From positions 1 to 64,000 of the forward strand of contig NZ_QOZG01000012.1 of the NCBI RefSeq assembly GCF_003335045.1: 64,000 bases of DNA. Direction: 5' to 3'. Source of the stretch: Paramesorhizobium salinisoli (GTDB taxonomy: Bacteria; Pseudomonadota; Alphaproteobacteria; Rhizobiales; Rhizobiaceae). Positions 25,218 to 34,319 of the stretch are shown here, piece by piece. Made by a program: the position numbers and the translations under genes. The notes beneath the pieces were generated by a model. That model searched no databases. It saw nothing but the letters and a program-made list of their open reading frames with translations, and was not told the DNA's origin. Position 1 is the stretch's first letter, and each line of letters starts with the position of its first letter.

Positions 25218-26387
25218 ATGACCCGCCTGATGTCCATTTGTTTCACCCCCCGCGACCGTTACGAGACGCATCGCGTCGCCACGCCGCTGGAGCTGATGTT
25301 CGATCTGGCTTCGGTGATCGCCATAGCCGCCGCCGCGCACGGGTTGGCCCACGCCGTGGAACAAGCCCATGTCGTGCAAGGGGTGATCGCCTTTCTCTGC
25401 AGCTTCTTCATGATTTGGTTGGCCTGGATGAACTACACGTGGTTCGCTTCCGCTTATGACGACAATTCGACGGGTTTCCGTGTGCTGTCGATGGTCATCA
25501 TGTTCGGAGCCTTGATCCTCGCAGCCGGAATTGGGGCGGTGTTCGACCAACAGCGCATCTGGCTTGCGCTCCTGGGTTTCATCGTGATGCGTCTGGGAAT
25601 GGCGGTGTTCTGGTTGGGCGCTGCCAAGGGCGATCCGGAGCGGCGGCGGACCGCACTACGCTATGCGGGCGGAATCAGCGTCGTGCAGCTTTACTGGATT
25701 GCCCTCGTGGCGGTCGTGCCGCCGCCGACGGCTCTTTATCTGCCGATGTTTCTTCTTGGGGCAGCGGGGGAATTGGCGGTGCCCGCGATCGCCGAACGCC
25801 ACGGCGCCACCAATTGGCACCGTCACCATATAATCGAACGCTATGGTCTGATGAACATCATTGTTCTGGGTGAATGTTTCATCGCGATCACGGCGATGAT
25901 ACACTTGCAAGGCGGTCGTGCCTTGCCGGATCCAAGCCATTTGTGGTTGGCGCTCCTGTCGGCAGCCATCGCATTTTCGATGTGGGGACTTTATTTCACC
26001 GAAGAGGATTATCTGGCGGATGCCAAACTCGGTCAAGCCTTGCTCTGGGGATACGGCCACTTTGCCCTGTTCGCGGCAGGCGCGGCGACAGGGGCGGGCT
26101 TATCCGTCAACTTGGCGGCAGCGGGCCATGACGCTCATATCACCGCGCAAGCGGCGATGCTGGCCATAGCACTCCCGGTGGCGATCTATGTCGCAACGCT
26201 CTGGGTCATCCGCGACCGTATCTGTCTCGGCGGCGCAGGACGTTGGCTTCTATTGGCCGTGGCAGCGTTCATCCTGATCATCGGCGCAGCCGCCTCCATG
26301 GCCATGGAACTGATCACGATCCTGCTAATCTCAACGGCACTCTTCCGCCGCCGGATGACGCGCACCCGAGAAAGGAATATTTCATGA
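25218..26387 (+). CDS. ltrA: low-temperature-requirement A (LtrA) family membrane protein
   Basis: From the ATG at 25218 the protein has 389 residues and about 11-12 membrane helices. The family signature opens it: PRDRYETHRVATPLELMFDL, matching the usual H-R-x-x-x-x-ELFFDL of LtrA proteins. The central loop has HHIIERYGLMNIIVLGECFI, the conserved ERxGLxxIIxLGE motif. LtrA was named for growth of Listeria at low temperature; the biochemical role is unknown. An ATG four codons later is possible, and the frame is open upstream to 25131. Confidence 0.88.
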   Translation: MTRLMSICFTPRDRYETHRVATPLELMFDLASVIAIAAAAHGLAHAVEQAHVVQGVIAFLCSFFMIWLAWMNYTWFASAYDDNSTGFRVLSMVIMFGALILAAGIGAVFDQQRIWLALLGFIVMRLGMAVFWLGAAKGDPERRRTALRYAGGISVVQLYWIALVAVVPPPTALYLPMFLLGAAGELAVPAIAERHGATNWHRHHIIERYGLMNIIVLGECFIAITAMIHLQGGRALPDPSHLWLALLSAAIAFSMWGLYFTEEDYLADAKLGQALLWGYGHFALFAAGAATGAGLSVNLAAAGHDAHITAQAAMLAIALPVAIYVATLWVIRDRICLGGAGRWLLLAVAAFILIIGAAASMAMELITILLISTALFRRRMTRTRERNIS

Positions 26388-26531
26388 GCGCCGATCGGGA
26401 CCTCCAGAGATCGGGGCCGACACCATCCGAATACTGCCGATGATACGCTACGCTGATCCGGCACGTCTCCGCAGCGCTTGGGGGCATGCGTATGGCCGCG
26501 AGGACTGCCAGGTTGCTCGAAGATTTGGGTG

Positions 26532-26562
26532 AGCTGCGCCCTTGCGCAGGGCGCAGCTTTTG
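26532..26562 (+). terminator. Rho-independent terminator
   Basis: AGCTGCGCCCT (26532-26542) pairs perfectly with AGGGCGCAGCT (26548-26558), and TTTTGT follows at once. It should end transcription coming from ltrA, about 145 bases upstream, before the convergent gene at 26576. Confidence 0.75.
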
Positions 26563-26575
26563 TCGTGTGAGGCGC

Positions 26576-27781
26576 TTACATATCCGCCACACGCTCCGGA
26601 TCTGCTGAGGCCAGCGCCGCGGCACGTTCAGCCTTCGGCGGATATATCCACACCGTGTTGATCTCCTGCTTGATCTTCTTGGCGTCCTCGCCGACCATCT
26701 CCACCTCGCGATCCCAGCCGCGGGTGAAGATTGCGCCGGCTTCGCCAAGGTCGAGGCAAACGACGTAGGTCTTCTGGTGATAGCGCCGGATCGGCACACC
26801 CAGCAGTTCGGCGGCCGCGTTGTTGCCCGCGAAGGCGCCCATGCGGGTGGCATGCTGGCATGACATCAGCGCATAGTTGCCGACGTCGTCGCATGCGGCG
26901 CGCGCCGCGTCGCCGCTGGCAAACACGTCAGGCAGGGATAGTACGTGCAACCATTTGTCGACGAGCAGCCGGTCAAAATGGTCCCGCGCGGCAGGAATTT
27001 TCGTTGTCAGCGGAGCGGCGCGAAAGCCTGCCGCCCAGATCACGGTCGCGGCTTCAATGCGCTCACCGGTGCTCAGCGTGACGCCGGATTCGTCCAGCGA
27101 TGCGACGCCGGCATTGAGCCGCGTCTCGACGCCGAGGTTGCGCAGTGCATCTTCAATAATAGGGCGAGGATATTCACCCATATCCGGGGCGAGTGTTGGG
27201 CTACGATCGACGATAATGACGCGCGGTTTGGCATTTTTAGCAAAGATGGTCCGCAGGCGTGAAGGCATCTCCGTTGCCACCTCGATTCCTGTAAAGCCGG
27301 CGCCTGCAATAACGACGGTGTCGCGCGCCTTCGAGGCGGGCATAGCCGCAAGCTTGTGCAGGTGGCGGTCGAGGGCGATTGCGTCGTCGAGATTGTCGAC
27401 GCTGAAGCCGTGTTTTGCGAGACCGGGAATATTCGGGCGGAACAGCCGACTACCGGTTGCGATCACCAGACGATGATAGCAAAGGGACTTGCGCTCCCCG
27501 TTGGAATTAACGACGTCCACGGCGCGGGCTTTGGTATCGACAGCTTCGACGCTGCCTTGCACGTAAACCACGTTGACGGCGTCAAGCACCTCCTTCAAAG
27601 GCGCAGTAAGGGTCTCGGGCTTCGGCTCGTAAAGCCGAGGGCGGATCACCAACACCGGATGAGGAGCCACCAGCGCGATCTCGAGTTGTTCGGGCGAAAC
27701 GTTTTCGATGTCCCGCAGGCGGGCTGAGGAAAGAGCGGCGTGCATACCTGCGAAGCCGGCGCCTACAATGACGATTCTCAT
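26576..27781 (-). CDS. type II NADH dehydrogenase-like FAD oxidoreductase
   Basis: The 401-residue flavoprotein has an N-terminal FAD-binding motif (IVIVGAGFAGMHAAL), a second dinucleotide motif (VVIAGAGFTGIEVATE) and a third conserved block (DVFASGDAARA) that contacts FAD. This is the arrangement of NDH-2 and related pyridine-nucleotide disulphide oxidoreductases. The redox cysteine pair of disulphide reductases is absent. It likely passes electrons from NAD(P)H to a quinone or other acceptor at the membrane face. A typical C-terminal amphipathic anchor is not obvious. Confidence 0.85.
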   Translation of the reverse strand: MRIVIVGAGFAGMHAALSSARLRDIENVSPEQLEIALVAPHPVLVIRPRLYEPKPETLTAPLKEVLDAVNVVYVQGSVEAVDTKARAVDVVNSNGERKSLCYHRLVIATGSRLFRPNIPGLAKHGFSVDNLDDAIALDRHLHKLAAMPASKARDTVVIAGAGFTGIEVATEMPSRLRTIFAKNAKPRVIIVDRSPTLAPDMGEYPRPIIEDALRNLGVETRLNAGVASLDESGVTLSTGERIEAATVIWAAGFRAAPLTTKIPAARDHFDRLLVDKWLHVLSLPDVFASGDAARAACDDVGNYALMSCQHATRMGAFAGNNAAAELLGVPIRRYHQKTYVVCLDLGEAGAIFTRGWDREVEMVGEDAKKIKQEINTVWIYPPKAERAAALASADPERVADM

Positions 27782-27951
27782 GTTCTCTACTCTCTGAGTT
27801 TTTGGTTCGAACGGCCGCGCGTCGTCGTTGCCGCTCTTGATGAGCGGCGCCGTTTATGAGTGATGACGATGCGGATCGGCGAAGCGATATCGCCTGCCCC
27901 GACATAGAGCTGAGGCATTTCATTGCCGCAGCTCGCTCGCCCTTGAGGACG

Positions 27952-28788
27952 TCAAGCCTCGATGAAGGCCAGTAGATCCGCGTTCAGCACGTCGGCATTG
28001 ACGGTGAGCATGCCGTGCGAGAAATTCGGATAGGTCTTCAAGGTGCCATTCTTCAGAAGCTTGACCGACTTTGGCGCGGAGTTCGCGATCGGCACGATCT
28101 GGTCGTCCTCACCGTGCAGCACCAGTGCCGGAATCGTGATGGCCTTCAGGTCCTCTGTCTGATCGGTTTCCGAGAAGGCCTTGATGCCGTCGTAGTGAGC
28201 CTTGGCACTGCCCATCATGCCCTGACGCCACCAGTTCTGGACCACTCCTTCTTGCGCCGTGGCGCCCGCGCGGTTGAAGCCGTAGAAGGGGCCGACCGGG
28301 ACGTCGCGGTAGAACTGGGAGCGATTTGCAGCAAGCGCGGCACGGAAACCGTCGAAAACTTCGATCGGCAGACCTTCGGGATTGGCTGCGGTCTTAAGCA
28401 TTAGCGGCGGAACGGCCGAGACCAGGACGGCCTTGGCAACACGGCCCGCCGGCTCGCCATGCTTTGCAACATAGCGGGCGACCTCGCCGCCACCGGTTGA
28501 GTGGCCGATATGGACGACCGCCTTCAGATGCAGCGCTTCGACAACGGCGAAGGCATCCGCCGCATAGTGATCCATGTCATGGCCTTCGGAGACCTGTGAG
28601 GAACGGCCATGGCCGCGGCGATCATGGGCGATGACGCGATAACCCTTGGAGAGGAAGAAGAGCATCTGAGCATCCCACTCGTCCGAGCTCAGCGGCCAAC
28701 CATGATGGAACATGATCGGCTGAGCGCCCTTCGGCCCCCAATCCATGTAGAAGATGTTGACGCCGTCTTTCGTGGTAACATATGGCAT
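27952..28788 (-). CDS. cofactor-free haloperoxidase-like alpha/beta hydrolase
   Basis: From the ATG at 28788 the protein has 278 residues and is a close paralogue of the product of 12464-13294. It has FHHGWPLSSDEWD, GHSTGGGE with Ser97, HGEDDQIVP with the catalytic aspartate, and FSHGM with the histidine. The frame is open to 28965, but homology to the paralogue starts at MPYVTTKDG. It sits downstream of an intact NmrA-like gene on the same strand, the complete version of the pair that is broken at 12.4-13.5 kb. Ester or perester hydrolysis in oxidative or solvent stress is plausible. Confidence 0.88.
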   Translation of the reverse strand: MPYVTTKDGVNIFYMDWGPKGAQPIMFHHGWPLSSDEWDAQMLFFLSKGYRVIAHDRRGHGRSSQVSEGHDMDHYAADAFAVVEALHLKAVVHIGHSTGGGEVARYVAKHGEPAGRVAKAVLVSAVPPLMLKTAANPEGLPIEVFDGFRAALAANRSQFYRDVPVGPFYGFNRAGATAQEGVVQNWWRQGMMGSAKAHYDGIKAFSETDQTEDLKAITIPALVLHGEDDQIVPIANSAPKSVKLLKNGTLKTYPNFSHGMLTVNADVLNADLLAFIEA

Positions 28789-29145
28789 TGCCTGATCCTT
28801 TGGTGAATTATCGCTGGTGAGCGTCCGCTGCGTGGCAGGGCTCACCAGCAGTGATTTTTGACGATGGGCCGGATGCCGCAGATGACAGCTGGCCCCTTCG
28901 CCCTGCTTCTTGATTGGGAAGGTCAGGTCTGCCTGACCGGTATCGACGACGGAGACCGCCAGCAACTCACCGGTTCGGTCATGCTGGCATCCTCGCTGAC
29001 GCCGTGGCGGTCTCCTGGCATTTCAGAGAAGCTCTCGCCCGGCCTTGCAGGTCTTGCCGGACCGTCATTGGCCTGACTGCGGTTGGTACCCTCCCGGGAC
29101 AGTCGCATAGAGGTGCGCCGCCTTATGCGACGCACCGGTGCCCGG
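28789..29145. other. gap between haloperoxidase-like and NmrA-like genes
   Basis: This is a 357-base stretch. Open frames exist on both strands, including an in-frame N-terminal extension of the minus-strand hydrolase up to 28965, but I recognise none. No strong hairpin was found. The promoter of the haloperoxidase-like gene should be here unless it is read through from the SDR gene. Confidence 0.4.
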
Positions 29146-29898
29146 TCATTTCCGCGCTGCGGTTGCAAACCACTGCTCGAAGGTGATGTGGCCGATGACG
29201 GGATTGTTGTCGGAGACGAGCGAGCCATCTTCGAGTTTGCTACCGAAATAGCGAGCCTCCGGGTCTGCCTCGACCTTGCGAGCATCGCCCATAGCTTTCA
29301 AATAGCGAGCAACAAGCTCGCTCAGCCGGACGCGCTCCGGCCCCGAGATCTCCACAACGCCGTTGATCGGCGCGGCCGTCGCCACGGCGGCCATGTTGTC
29401 AGCCACATCGTCCGAGGCGATGGGCTGGACGTAAGCTGGCGACAGATGCACCGTGTCGCCGATCGTGCCGGACTGGGCGATGCCGCCGAGGAATTCCATG
29501 AATTGCGTCGAGTGGACGATCGTATAGGGAACGCCGGATTCCCGGATGATCGTTTCCTGAGCGACCTTGGCCCGCATGTAGCCGCTGTCAGGCAGCCGAT
29601 CCAGGCCAACGATGGAAAGCGCGATATGATGCTTTACGCCGGCGGCCCGTTCTGCGGCCATCAGATTACGGCCGGACGTCTCAAAGAATTCGAGCACGGC
29701 CTTGTCTTCGAAGGACGGCGAGTTTGCGAGGTCAATAACGACGGACGCGCCGGCGAGCGCGTCAGCAAGACCTTCGCCGGTGATCGTGTTGACGCCGGTA
29801 TTTGGAGCGGCGGCAATGACTTCATGGCCTTGCTTGCGAAGGCGGTGGGCTGTCTTTGAACCGATCAGGCCGGTTCCACCGATGATGACGATTTTCAT
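29146..29898 (-). CDS. NmrA-like NAD(P)-binding SDR-family protein
   Basis: The 250-residue protein starts MKIVIIGGTGLIGSKT after GGAGAAACTT (the ATG at 29898). It is the closest relative of the product of 2344-3099, sharing the NTITGEGL, VIDLANSPSFE, AVLEFFET and SPAYVQPIASDDVAD stretches. It binds NAD(P)H through GxxGxxG. No catalytic YxxxK is evident. It precedes the second haloperoxidase-like gene. Confidence 0.83.
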   Translation of the reverse strand: MKIVIIGGTGLIGSKTAHRLRKQGHEVIAAAPNTGVNTITGEGLADALAGASVVIDLANSPSFEDKAVLEFFETSGRNLMAAERAAGVKHHIALSIVGLDRLPDSGYMRAKVAQETIIRESGVPYTIVHSTQFMEFLGGIAQSGTIGDTVHLSPAYVQPIASDDVADNMAAVATAAPINGVVEISGPERVRLSELVARYLKAMGDARKVEADPEARYFGSKLEDGSLVSDNNPVIGHITFEQWFATAARK

Positions 29899-30101
29899 AA
29901 GTTTCTCCATTAGTGGCGCTCGGCGCGCCGTATTGCCCATGCGTTTCCAGAATGCGGTTGCGGGTGTAGCTTCAGGCCATCGACCTCGTCGGCCGAACTG
30001 GGCACGGCTTTGAAGATACGCTCCTGGTTCGGCCATACCCCAACCAGCGGTCGGCAATCCCGGAAGATCGAACCCGGTGGGATCGATCGTCGAGAGGAGG
30101 A

Positions 30102-30332
30102 TTACTGCTGGTTGGCAGGGGACGCGTCGCCGAAGCGGTTTGCGGCCGGGTTGGTCTGGTCGGCTGTGGACTTGCTGATCGAAGCCGGAGCGGCATGGTC
30201 GACCTTCTGCGCCGCGACAGGTGTGCTGTCATTGGCATAAAGATCGGCGGGCGTGCCGACATTCGGGTTTTCAGCGAAAGCAGCGCCGGCACTCAAGGCG
30301 AGGGCAGCAGTGGCAAGAGTAATCTTCTTCAT
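30102..30332 (-). CDS. small secreted DUF680-like protein
   Basis: The 76-residue protein has a clear signal peptide (MKKITLATAALALSAGAAFA, then ENPN). The mature region is short, hydrophilic, rich in Ala, Asn and Asp and free of cysteine, ending SPANQQ. It resembles the DUF680 family of tiny secreted proteins of rhizobia, whose function is unknown. A GGAGAT lies upstream at a suitable distance. Confidence 0.65.
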   Translation of the reverse strand: MKKITLATAALALSAGAAFAENPNVGTPADLYANDSTPVAAQKVDHAAPASISKSTADQTNPAANRFGDASPANQQ

Positions 30333-30409
30333 GTTCTATCTCCATTGAGGGTTGGTGGTTGGTTGCCGAAAGGATACGTACCCTGATTGGGCCGTAACCC
30401 GATAAGCGA

Positions 30410-31366
30410 TCAGTAGTCCCAGAAGACCGGTACGCAACGAAAGACGTCGCCATCGGCTGCCACATGGCAGACGGATGGGAACGGCAGGTGAGTGGCCACC
30501 AGCTGTTCGCCGGTTGCCGCCAGCTCGCGCAAAAGACGGACGCGGACGCGAGCCGCCTCCTCGGGGTCGTGCTCGAAGCCGTTGTACCAGTCGGGTTGGT
30601 CGAACCCGACCGCGAAAACAGCATCGCCGGCGAATGTCAGCCGGTCGCCACCGGATGCCAGACGAACTATGCTGTGCCCGGGAGTGTGGCCGCCGGTGCG
30701 ATAGACCACCACGCCTGGGGCCACTTCATATTGCTCGTCGAACTGCCGCAGATGGCTGCGATACTCTTCCACAAACCGCTTAGCGGTCGACCTAAGTGCG
30801 TCCGGGAAACCCTGCGGCATATGAACGTGGGTGAAGTCTGGCGACTCCCAGAACTTAACCTCGGCAGCCGCCACGTGGATCCGCAGATCCGGCCGCAGCC
30901 GATCTTTCACGCCGTCGACGAGGAGCCCGCCGATGTGGTCCATGTGCAAATGGGTAAGTACCACGTCGGTCACGGACGCGAGATCGATACCGGCGGACTC
31001 CAGTCGCTTGACCAACTGCCCGGCTCGCGGCAGGTTCAAATTCGGGTCCAGTCCTAGGCCCGCATCGACAAGTATGGTCCGATCACCGCTGCGCACCACG
31101 ACCACGTTCAGCGGCCAGTCGAAAACATCCGCTGGCAGGAACATGTCGCCCAGCCAGGCGGCCCGGGCGGCTGCGTCGGCGTTGTGTCCCAGCATTTCGG
31201 TTGGGAGTGGTAGCACCCCATCGCTGATCACCAGCACGTCAATCTCGCCGACACGCACCGCGTAGCGCGACGGAACCAACTCTTCGGGCTTCCGTCTACC
31301 GGGACACGAGGTGTTGTCCAAGTTCATGTTTGTATCCTGCTGAGGGCAGTGAATTATCTGGTTCAT
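30410..31366 (-). CDS. metallo-beta-lactamase-fold hydrolase
   Basis: The 318-residue protein has the MBL metal motif THLHMDHIGG (HxHxDH), the later histidine in TGGHTPGHS, the aspartate in TFAGDAV and a final histidine in VATHLPFP. These are the five positions that hold two zinc or iron ions in the family. It is related to quorum-quenching lactonases and other MBL hydrolases of about 300 residues; the substrate is not evident. The ATG at 31366 follows CAGGAG nine bases upstream. An ATG at 31327 is also preceded by AGGA. Confidence 0.83.
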   Translation of the reverse strand: MNQIIHCPQQDTNMNLDNTSCPGRRKPEELVPSRYAVRVGEIDVLVISDGVLPLPTEMLGHNADAAARAAWLGDMFLPADVFDWPLNVVVVRSGDRTILVDAGLGLDPNLNLPRAGQLVKRLESAGIDLASVTDVVLTHLHMDHIGGLLVDGVKDRLRPDLRIHVAAAEVKFWESPDFTHVHMPQGFPDALRSTAKRFVEEYRSHLRQFDEQYEVAPGVVVYRTGGHTPGHSIVRLASGGDRLTFAGDAVFAVGFDQPDWYNGFEHDPEEAARVRVRLLRELAATGEQLVATHLPFPSVCHVAADGDVFRCVPVFWDY

Positions 31367-31583
31367 CTTCGAAAACTCCTGCGTTCGATGTTGGTGTTCG
31401 ATCCTGCCCGGTCGCACTTCCTCGTGGAGACGCGGTCATGCTGATGAGGTGGTCAGAGATCGGTGACACGCTCATTGCTGATGTGTCACCATGATGATTT
31501 ATCGAACTTGACTTGGGGGTGCCCCAGAGCGATTGCCGTCGCTATAGAGCGATTGCTGCTAACACCGCGCCTCTGCCAATCGT

Positions 31584-31880
31584 TCAAGCATTCCCGGTCA
31601 GCCTCCTGGCAGCGGCTGCGAGGGCAGTCCAGCAAGGGTAGCTAAGTGCCGCGGCGATCGAGACGATCGATTCGTCGGTCTCGCGCAGCATCATCATGGC
31701 CTGCTCCGGCCGGAGCTGGCACAGCCAGACATGCATCGAGAGCCATGTGCACTTTTGAAAGCGCGGCAGAGTTGGGAGCGCAACAGGTCGGCATCCCAAG
31801 CCAGTGCTGCTGGATGACCGCGGTTATGATGCCGACGGGATTAGAGTTCCTGTCCGCCAGCACCGAGCTCGGATGAATAT
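31584..31880 (-). pseudogene. remnant of an AraC-family regulator
   Basis: On the minus strand the frame from 31799 has LRPEQAMMMLRETDESIVSI and AAALSYPCWTALAAAARRLT. These align with the AraC DNA-binding domain of the intact gene next door (YRLDQAMDMLRDPEMPVVSV and AAALGYSSQTAFAAAFRQLT). Phenylalanines that form the fold are lost and the frame ends early. A further piece seems to lie in another frame up to about 31880. It is probably a decayed duplicate of the neighbouring regulator. Confidence 0.65.
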
Positions 31881-32052
31881 CCCTCCAAAGAGCAATCGGC
31901 GAGACGTACTCAGCTCATTTGGTCGATTGTCGCTTCGGGCGATTCCGCTTCAATCTTCTTGGGGATCTCGACATTATCGATGCGCCTGCGCTGCGGGCGG
32001 AGCGTATGGCTGACTGCTCTTGAGCACGACGTGGCAGAAGAGAAAACTGCTG

Positions 32053-32997
32053 CTAACGCAATCGCAGTCGCCATTCGGTCGGGGTCTCGCCGGTCAATTG
32101 CCTGAACGCGGCAGCGAAGGCGGTTTGCGACGAATAGCCGAGCGCCGCGGCAACGGATACAACCGGCATTTCGGGGTCACGCAGCATGTCCATTGCCTGA
32201 TCGAGCCGGTATTGGCGCAGCCAGGCATGGGGCGAAAGCCCGGTGCTCTCCTTGAAGGAACGGCAGAAATGGAAGCGCGATAGGCCGGCATCCGAAGCAA
32301 GGGCAGCGAGAGAGACATCTGCATCGCTATTCGAGCGCAAGCGTTCGATGGCGCGGCGCAGCACCATCGGCGACAGCCCGCCGACGACCGGCTGGGCGGT
32401 GTTGGGCGAGCCGACATGCGTCATCAGGAGGCGCGTGGCGAGGAGTTCCGTCAGTTGTTGCCTGAACAGGGTATCCAGCGGCCCATTGCCTTTCAGGGAA
32501 CCGACCGCGCCCAAGAGCAATTGGGACATAACGGGGTCGTGATGCGCCGTTCGGTCGAGAAGATCTGCCTTGGTCGCGGTCTCGGCTTCTTCCGCAACGC
32601 GCTTCAGCATTGCAGGAGGAAGATAGAGCTGAACGACATCGACAGGTTTTGGAATATCCCATCGGGAGCTTGATCCAGCCGGAATGATGACCACGGCCCC
32701 ACGACGAAACGTTCCCGGCGAAACAGTTCTTCCCGATCGCCGCTCCATGCGCTGTACGACGCCGTTGTATGCCATGATGACATGATCGCTCATGGGCTGG
32801 ACGACATCGTGCAACGGGTCATGTTTCCAGTGGGCGATTCCGCCACCGGAAGGGTCCAATGCCATGCTAAATGGCGTGGTCCCGAGGGCCCGGGCCATCT
32901 CGGCATCGGCAGCACGCCCCTCGACATTCGATGCATTGCTGTTTTGCGCCACGGCCGACGGATTTGCTGAGTGATCATGCAAGTTGGACTTATTCAT
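32053..32997 (-). CDS. AraC-family transcriptional regulator
   Basis: The 314-residue protein has an N-terminal ligand-sensing part of beta structure (about residues 40-190, with AVVIIPAGSSSRWDIPKPVD) and a C-terminal double helix-turn-helix (about 215-310; LAALASDAGLSRFHFCRSFK and the AraC signature ending GETPTEWRLRLR). No partner gene is adjacent on the same strand. The nearest candidates for control are the MBL-fold gene at 30410 and the genes beyond it. Confidence 0.88.
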   Translation of the reverse strand: MNKSNLHDHSANPSAVAQNSNASNVEGRAADAEMARALGTTPFSMALDPSGGGIAHWKHDPLHDVVQPMSDHVIMAYNGVVQRMERRSGRTVSPGTFRRGAVVIIPAGSSSRWDIPKPVDVVQLYLPPAMLKRVAEEAETATKADLLDRTAHHDPVMSQLLLGAVGSLKGNGPLDTLFRQQLTELLATRLLMTHVGSPNTAQPVVGGLSPMVLRRAIERLRSNSDADVSLAALASDAGLSRFHFCRSFKESTGLSPHAWLRQYRLDQAMDMLRDPEMPVVSVAAALGYSSQTAFAAAFRQLTGETPTEWRLRLR

Positions 32998-33360
32998 GGC
33001 TGATTGGCCTTGACCTTCAGGAGATGGGCGAAAACGACATCATTATGACGCTAGGTCAACGCGTGTTGACGGTCGAGCTATACCTGAGGATAGGCAGCCC
33101 TGTGCGAAGCCCGCTGACCGTGCATTACGGCCACGCCAAGGCCGATGTCGGTGCGTGCGCGGCAACTCAAGAGCCAAGGATTCCGTGGCTGCCTTCGAGT
33201 TGTCACCGAGTGGGCCACACGCCGTCGAAAAGCAGAAAGGTCGATGACCTCTCCAAATGTGAGACCGTGACAACTTTCCGCACCATGAGGTAATTGCTCG
33301 CCTTCGTACGTTTGAAGGCGCTCAGTATCAGGGAACATCAGCGCTCGAAGGAGATCCCCA
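32998..33360. other. gap with no recognised gene
   Basis: About 360 bases upstream of the AraC gene. Short frames are present on both strands but show no family resemblance. The region should contain the AraC promoter. Its right edge adjoins an IS110-like scrap. Confidence 0.4.
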
Positions 33361-33396
33361 ATGAAGCATTATGTTGGCCTGGATGTATCGCAACGA
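33361..33396 (+). mobile_element. 5' scrap of an IS110-family transposase gene
   Basis: The ATG at 33361, after AAGGAGATCCCCA, reads MKHYVGLDVSQRE. This is the highly conserved start of IS110-family (DEDD) transposases, including the first catalytic aspartate in GLDVS. After about 13 codons the similarity stops. The rest of the transposase is absent, and the vapBC operon begins about 120 bases on. Confidence 0.6.
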
Positions 33397-33466
33397 GAAG
33401 CCGAGGCTGATTTCCACAAATGGCGGAGCTTCGGCGCCGCCTTTCTGTGTGGGTTTGTCTTGCAAA

Positions 33467-33507
33467 TGTAGGCAAGGCAATCTACATTGTATTTGTAAGT
33501 ATCTACA
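33467..33507 (+). promoter_or_regulatory. probable VapBC operator repeats
   Basis: Two TGTA...TACA inverted repeats precede vapB. TGTAG at 33467 pairs with CTACA ending at 33486, and TGTA at 33494 pairs with TACA ending at 33507. The second ends at the GGAGG ribosome site. Toxin-antitoxin complexes usually bind such repeats to repress their own operon. Confidence 0.5.
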
Positions 33508-33518
33508 TGGAGGCAGCC

Positions 33519-33764
33519 ATGCCGATCAACGTCAACAATCCCGAGGCCGATGCACTAACGCGGAAGTTCGCGCAGATAGCCGGCGTCAACATCACTGACG
33601 CTATCGTCATTGCCATGAAAGAGGCGATCGAGCGCCGGCGCAATGCCGAAACTCCGCTCCAGACTGCAGCAAGGCTGCGCGAAAAGCATGGCGTCGCTCT
33701 GCGTGAAGGCGCGAGGAAGCCGCTGCCAAAAGAAGCCTTCGACGAAATGTGGGACGAAGGCTGA
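33519..33764 (+). CDS. vapB: VapB-type antitoxin
   Basis: The 81-residue protein (MPINVNNPEADALTRKFAQI...) is a VapB antitoxin of the type that starts with a short DNA-binding dimer region (NPEADALTRKFA, ITDAIVIAMKEAIERRR). Its C-terminal tail (KPLPKEAFDEMWDEG) would lie in the toxin's active site. GGAGG lies eight bases before the ATG at 33519; an ATG at 33507 overlaps the ribosome site. Its stop overlaps the toxin ATG (TGATG). Confidence 0.85.
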   Translation: MPINVNNPEADALTRKFAQIAGVNITDAIVIAMKEAIERRRNAETPLQTAARLREKHGVALREGARKPLPKEAFDEMWDEG

Positions 33765-34168
33765 TGTTCGTCGACGCCTGCGCCATCATCGCGCTCCTGT
33801 CCGACGAGCCCGAGGCTGAGCGGGTTTCCGATGCGCTGGCCGGCGCGCAGGAGCGAATGACGTCTCCCGTCGCTGTGCTGGAGGCAGTCCTCGCCCTCGC
33901 GCGTCCTGACAAGTTCGATATCTCGGTGGAGGCGGTTGAGCCAATCATATTGGAGTTCCTTGAGGCGCGCGGTATCGAGATCCGCGACCTGCCGCCAGCG
34001 GAGCGCACCACCAGCCTTGCCCTGTCGGCCGCGCACCGGTTCCGCACCGGTCGCCATGGGCTCAACCTTGGCGACTGTTTCCACTATGCCTGCGCCAAAT
34101 ACTACCGGGTGCCAATCCTGGCGACCGACGACGAGTTCCGGCAGACGGATCTCGATACGGTTCCCTGA
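33764..34168 (+). CDS. vapC: VapC-type PIN-domain ribonuclease toxin
   Basis: The 134-residue PIN-domain protein has acidic residues at the usual positions: MFVDACAII (Asp4), the glutamate in SPVAVLEAV, GLNLGDCFHYA (Asp) and ILATDDEF (Asp). These coordinate magnesium or manganese for RNA cleavage. VapC toxins cut tRNA or rRNA when released from VapB. Length and order (antitoxin first, one-base overlap) are typical. Confidence 0.88.
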   Translation: MFVDACAIIALLSDEPEAERVSDALAGAQERMTSPVAVLEAVLALARPDKFDISVEAVEPIILEFLEARGIEIRDLPPAERTTSLALSAAHRFRTGRHGLNLGDCFHYACAKYYRVPILATDDEFRQTDLDTVP

Positions 34169-34319
34169 CTCGCTGATGGACGACTGAACCAGCGGGGCCC
34201 GGCTGAGCCCAGTTCAAGGCTCTTGATTGGGTCTTTCGGGACTCCGTCCCAATCGCATACGCTATGTTGTGTCCTGGCAATGCAATTTAGCCATTTACGT
34301 TGCGTCCTATGGGTGGGTC

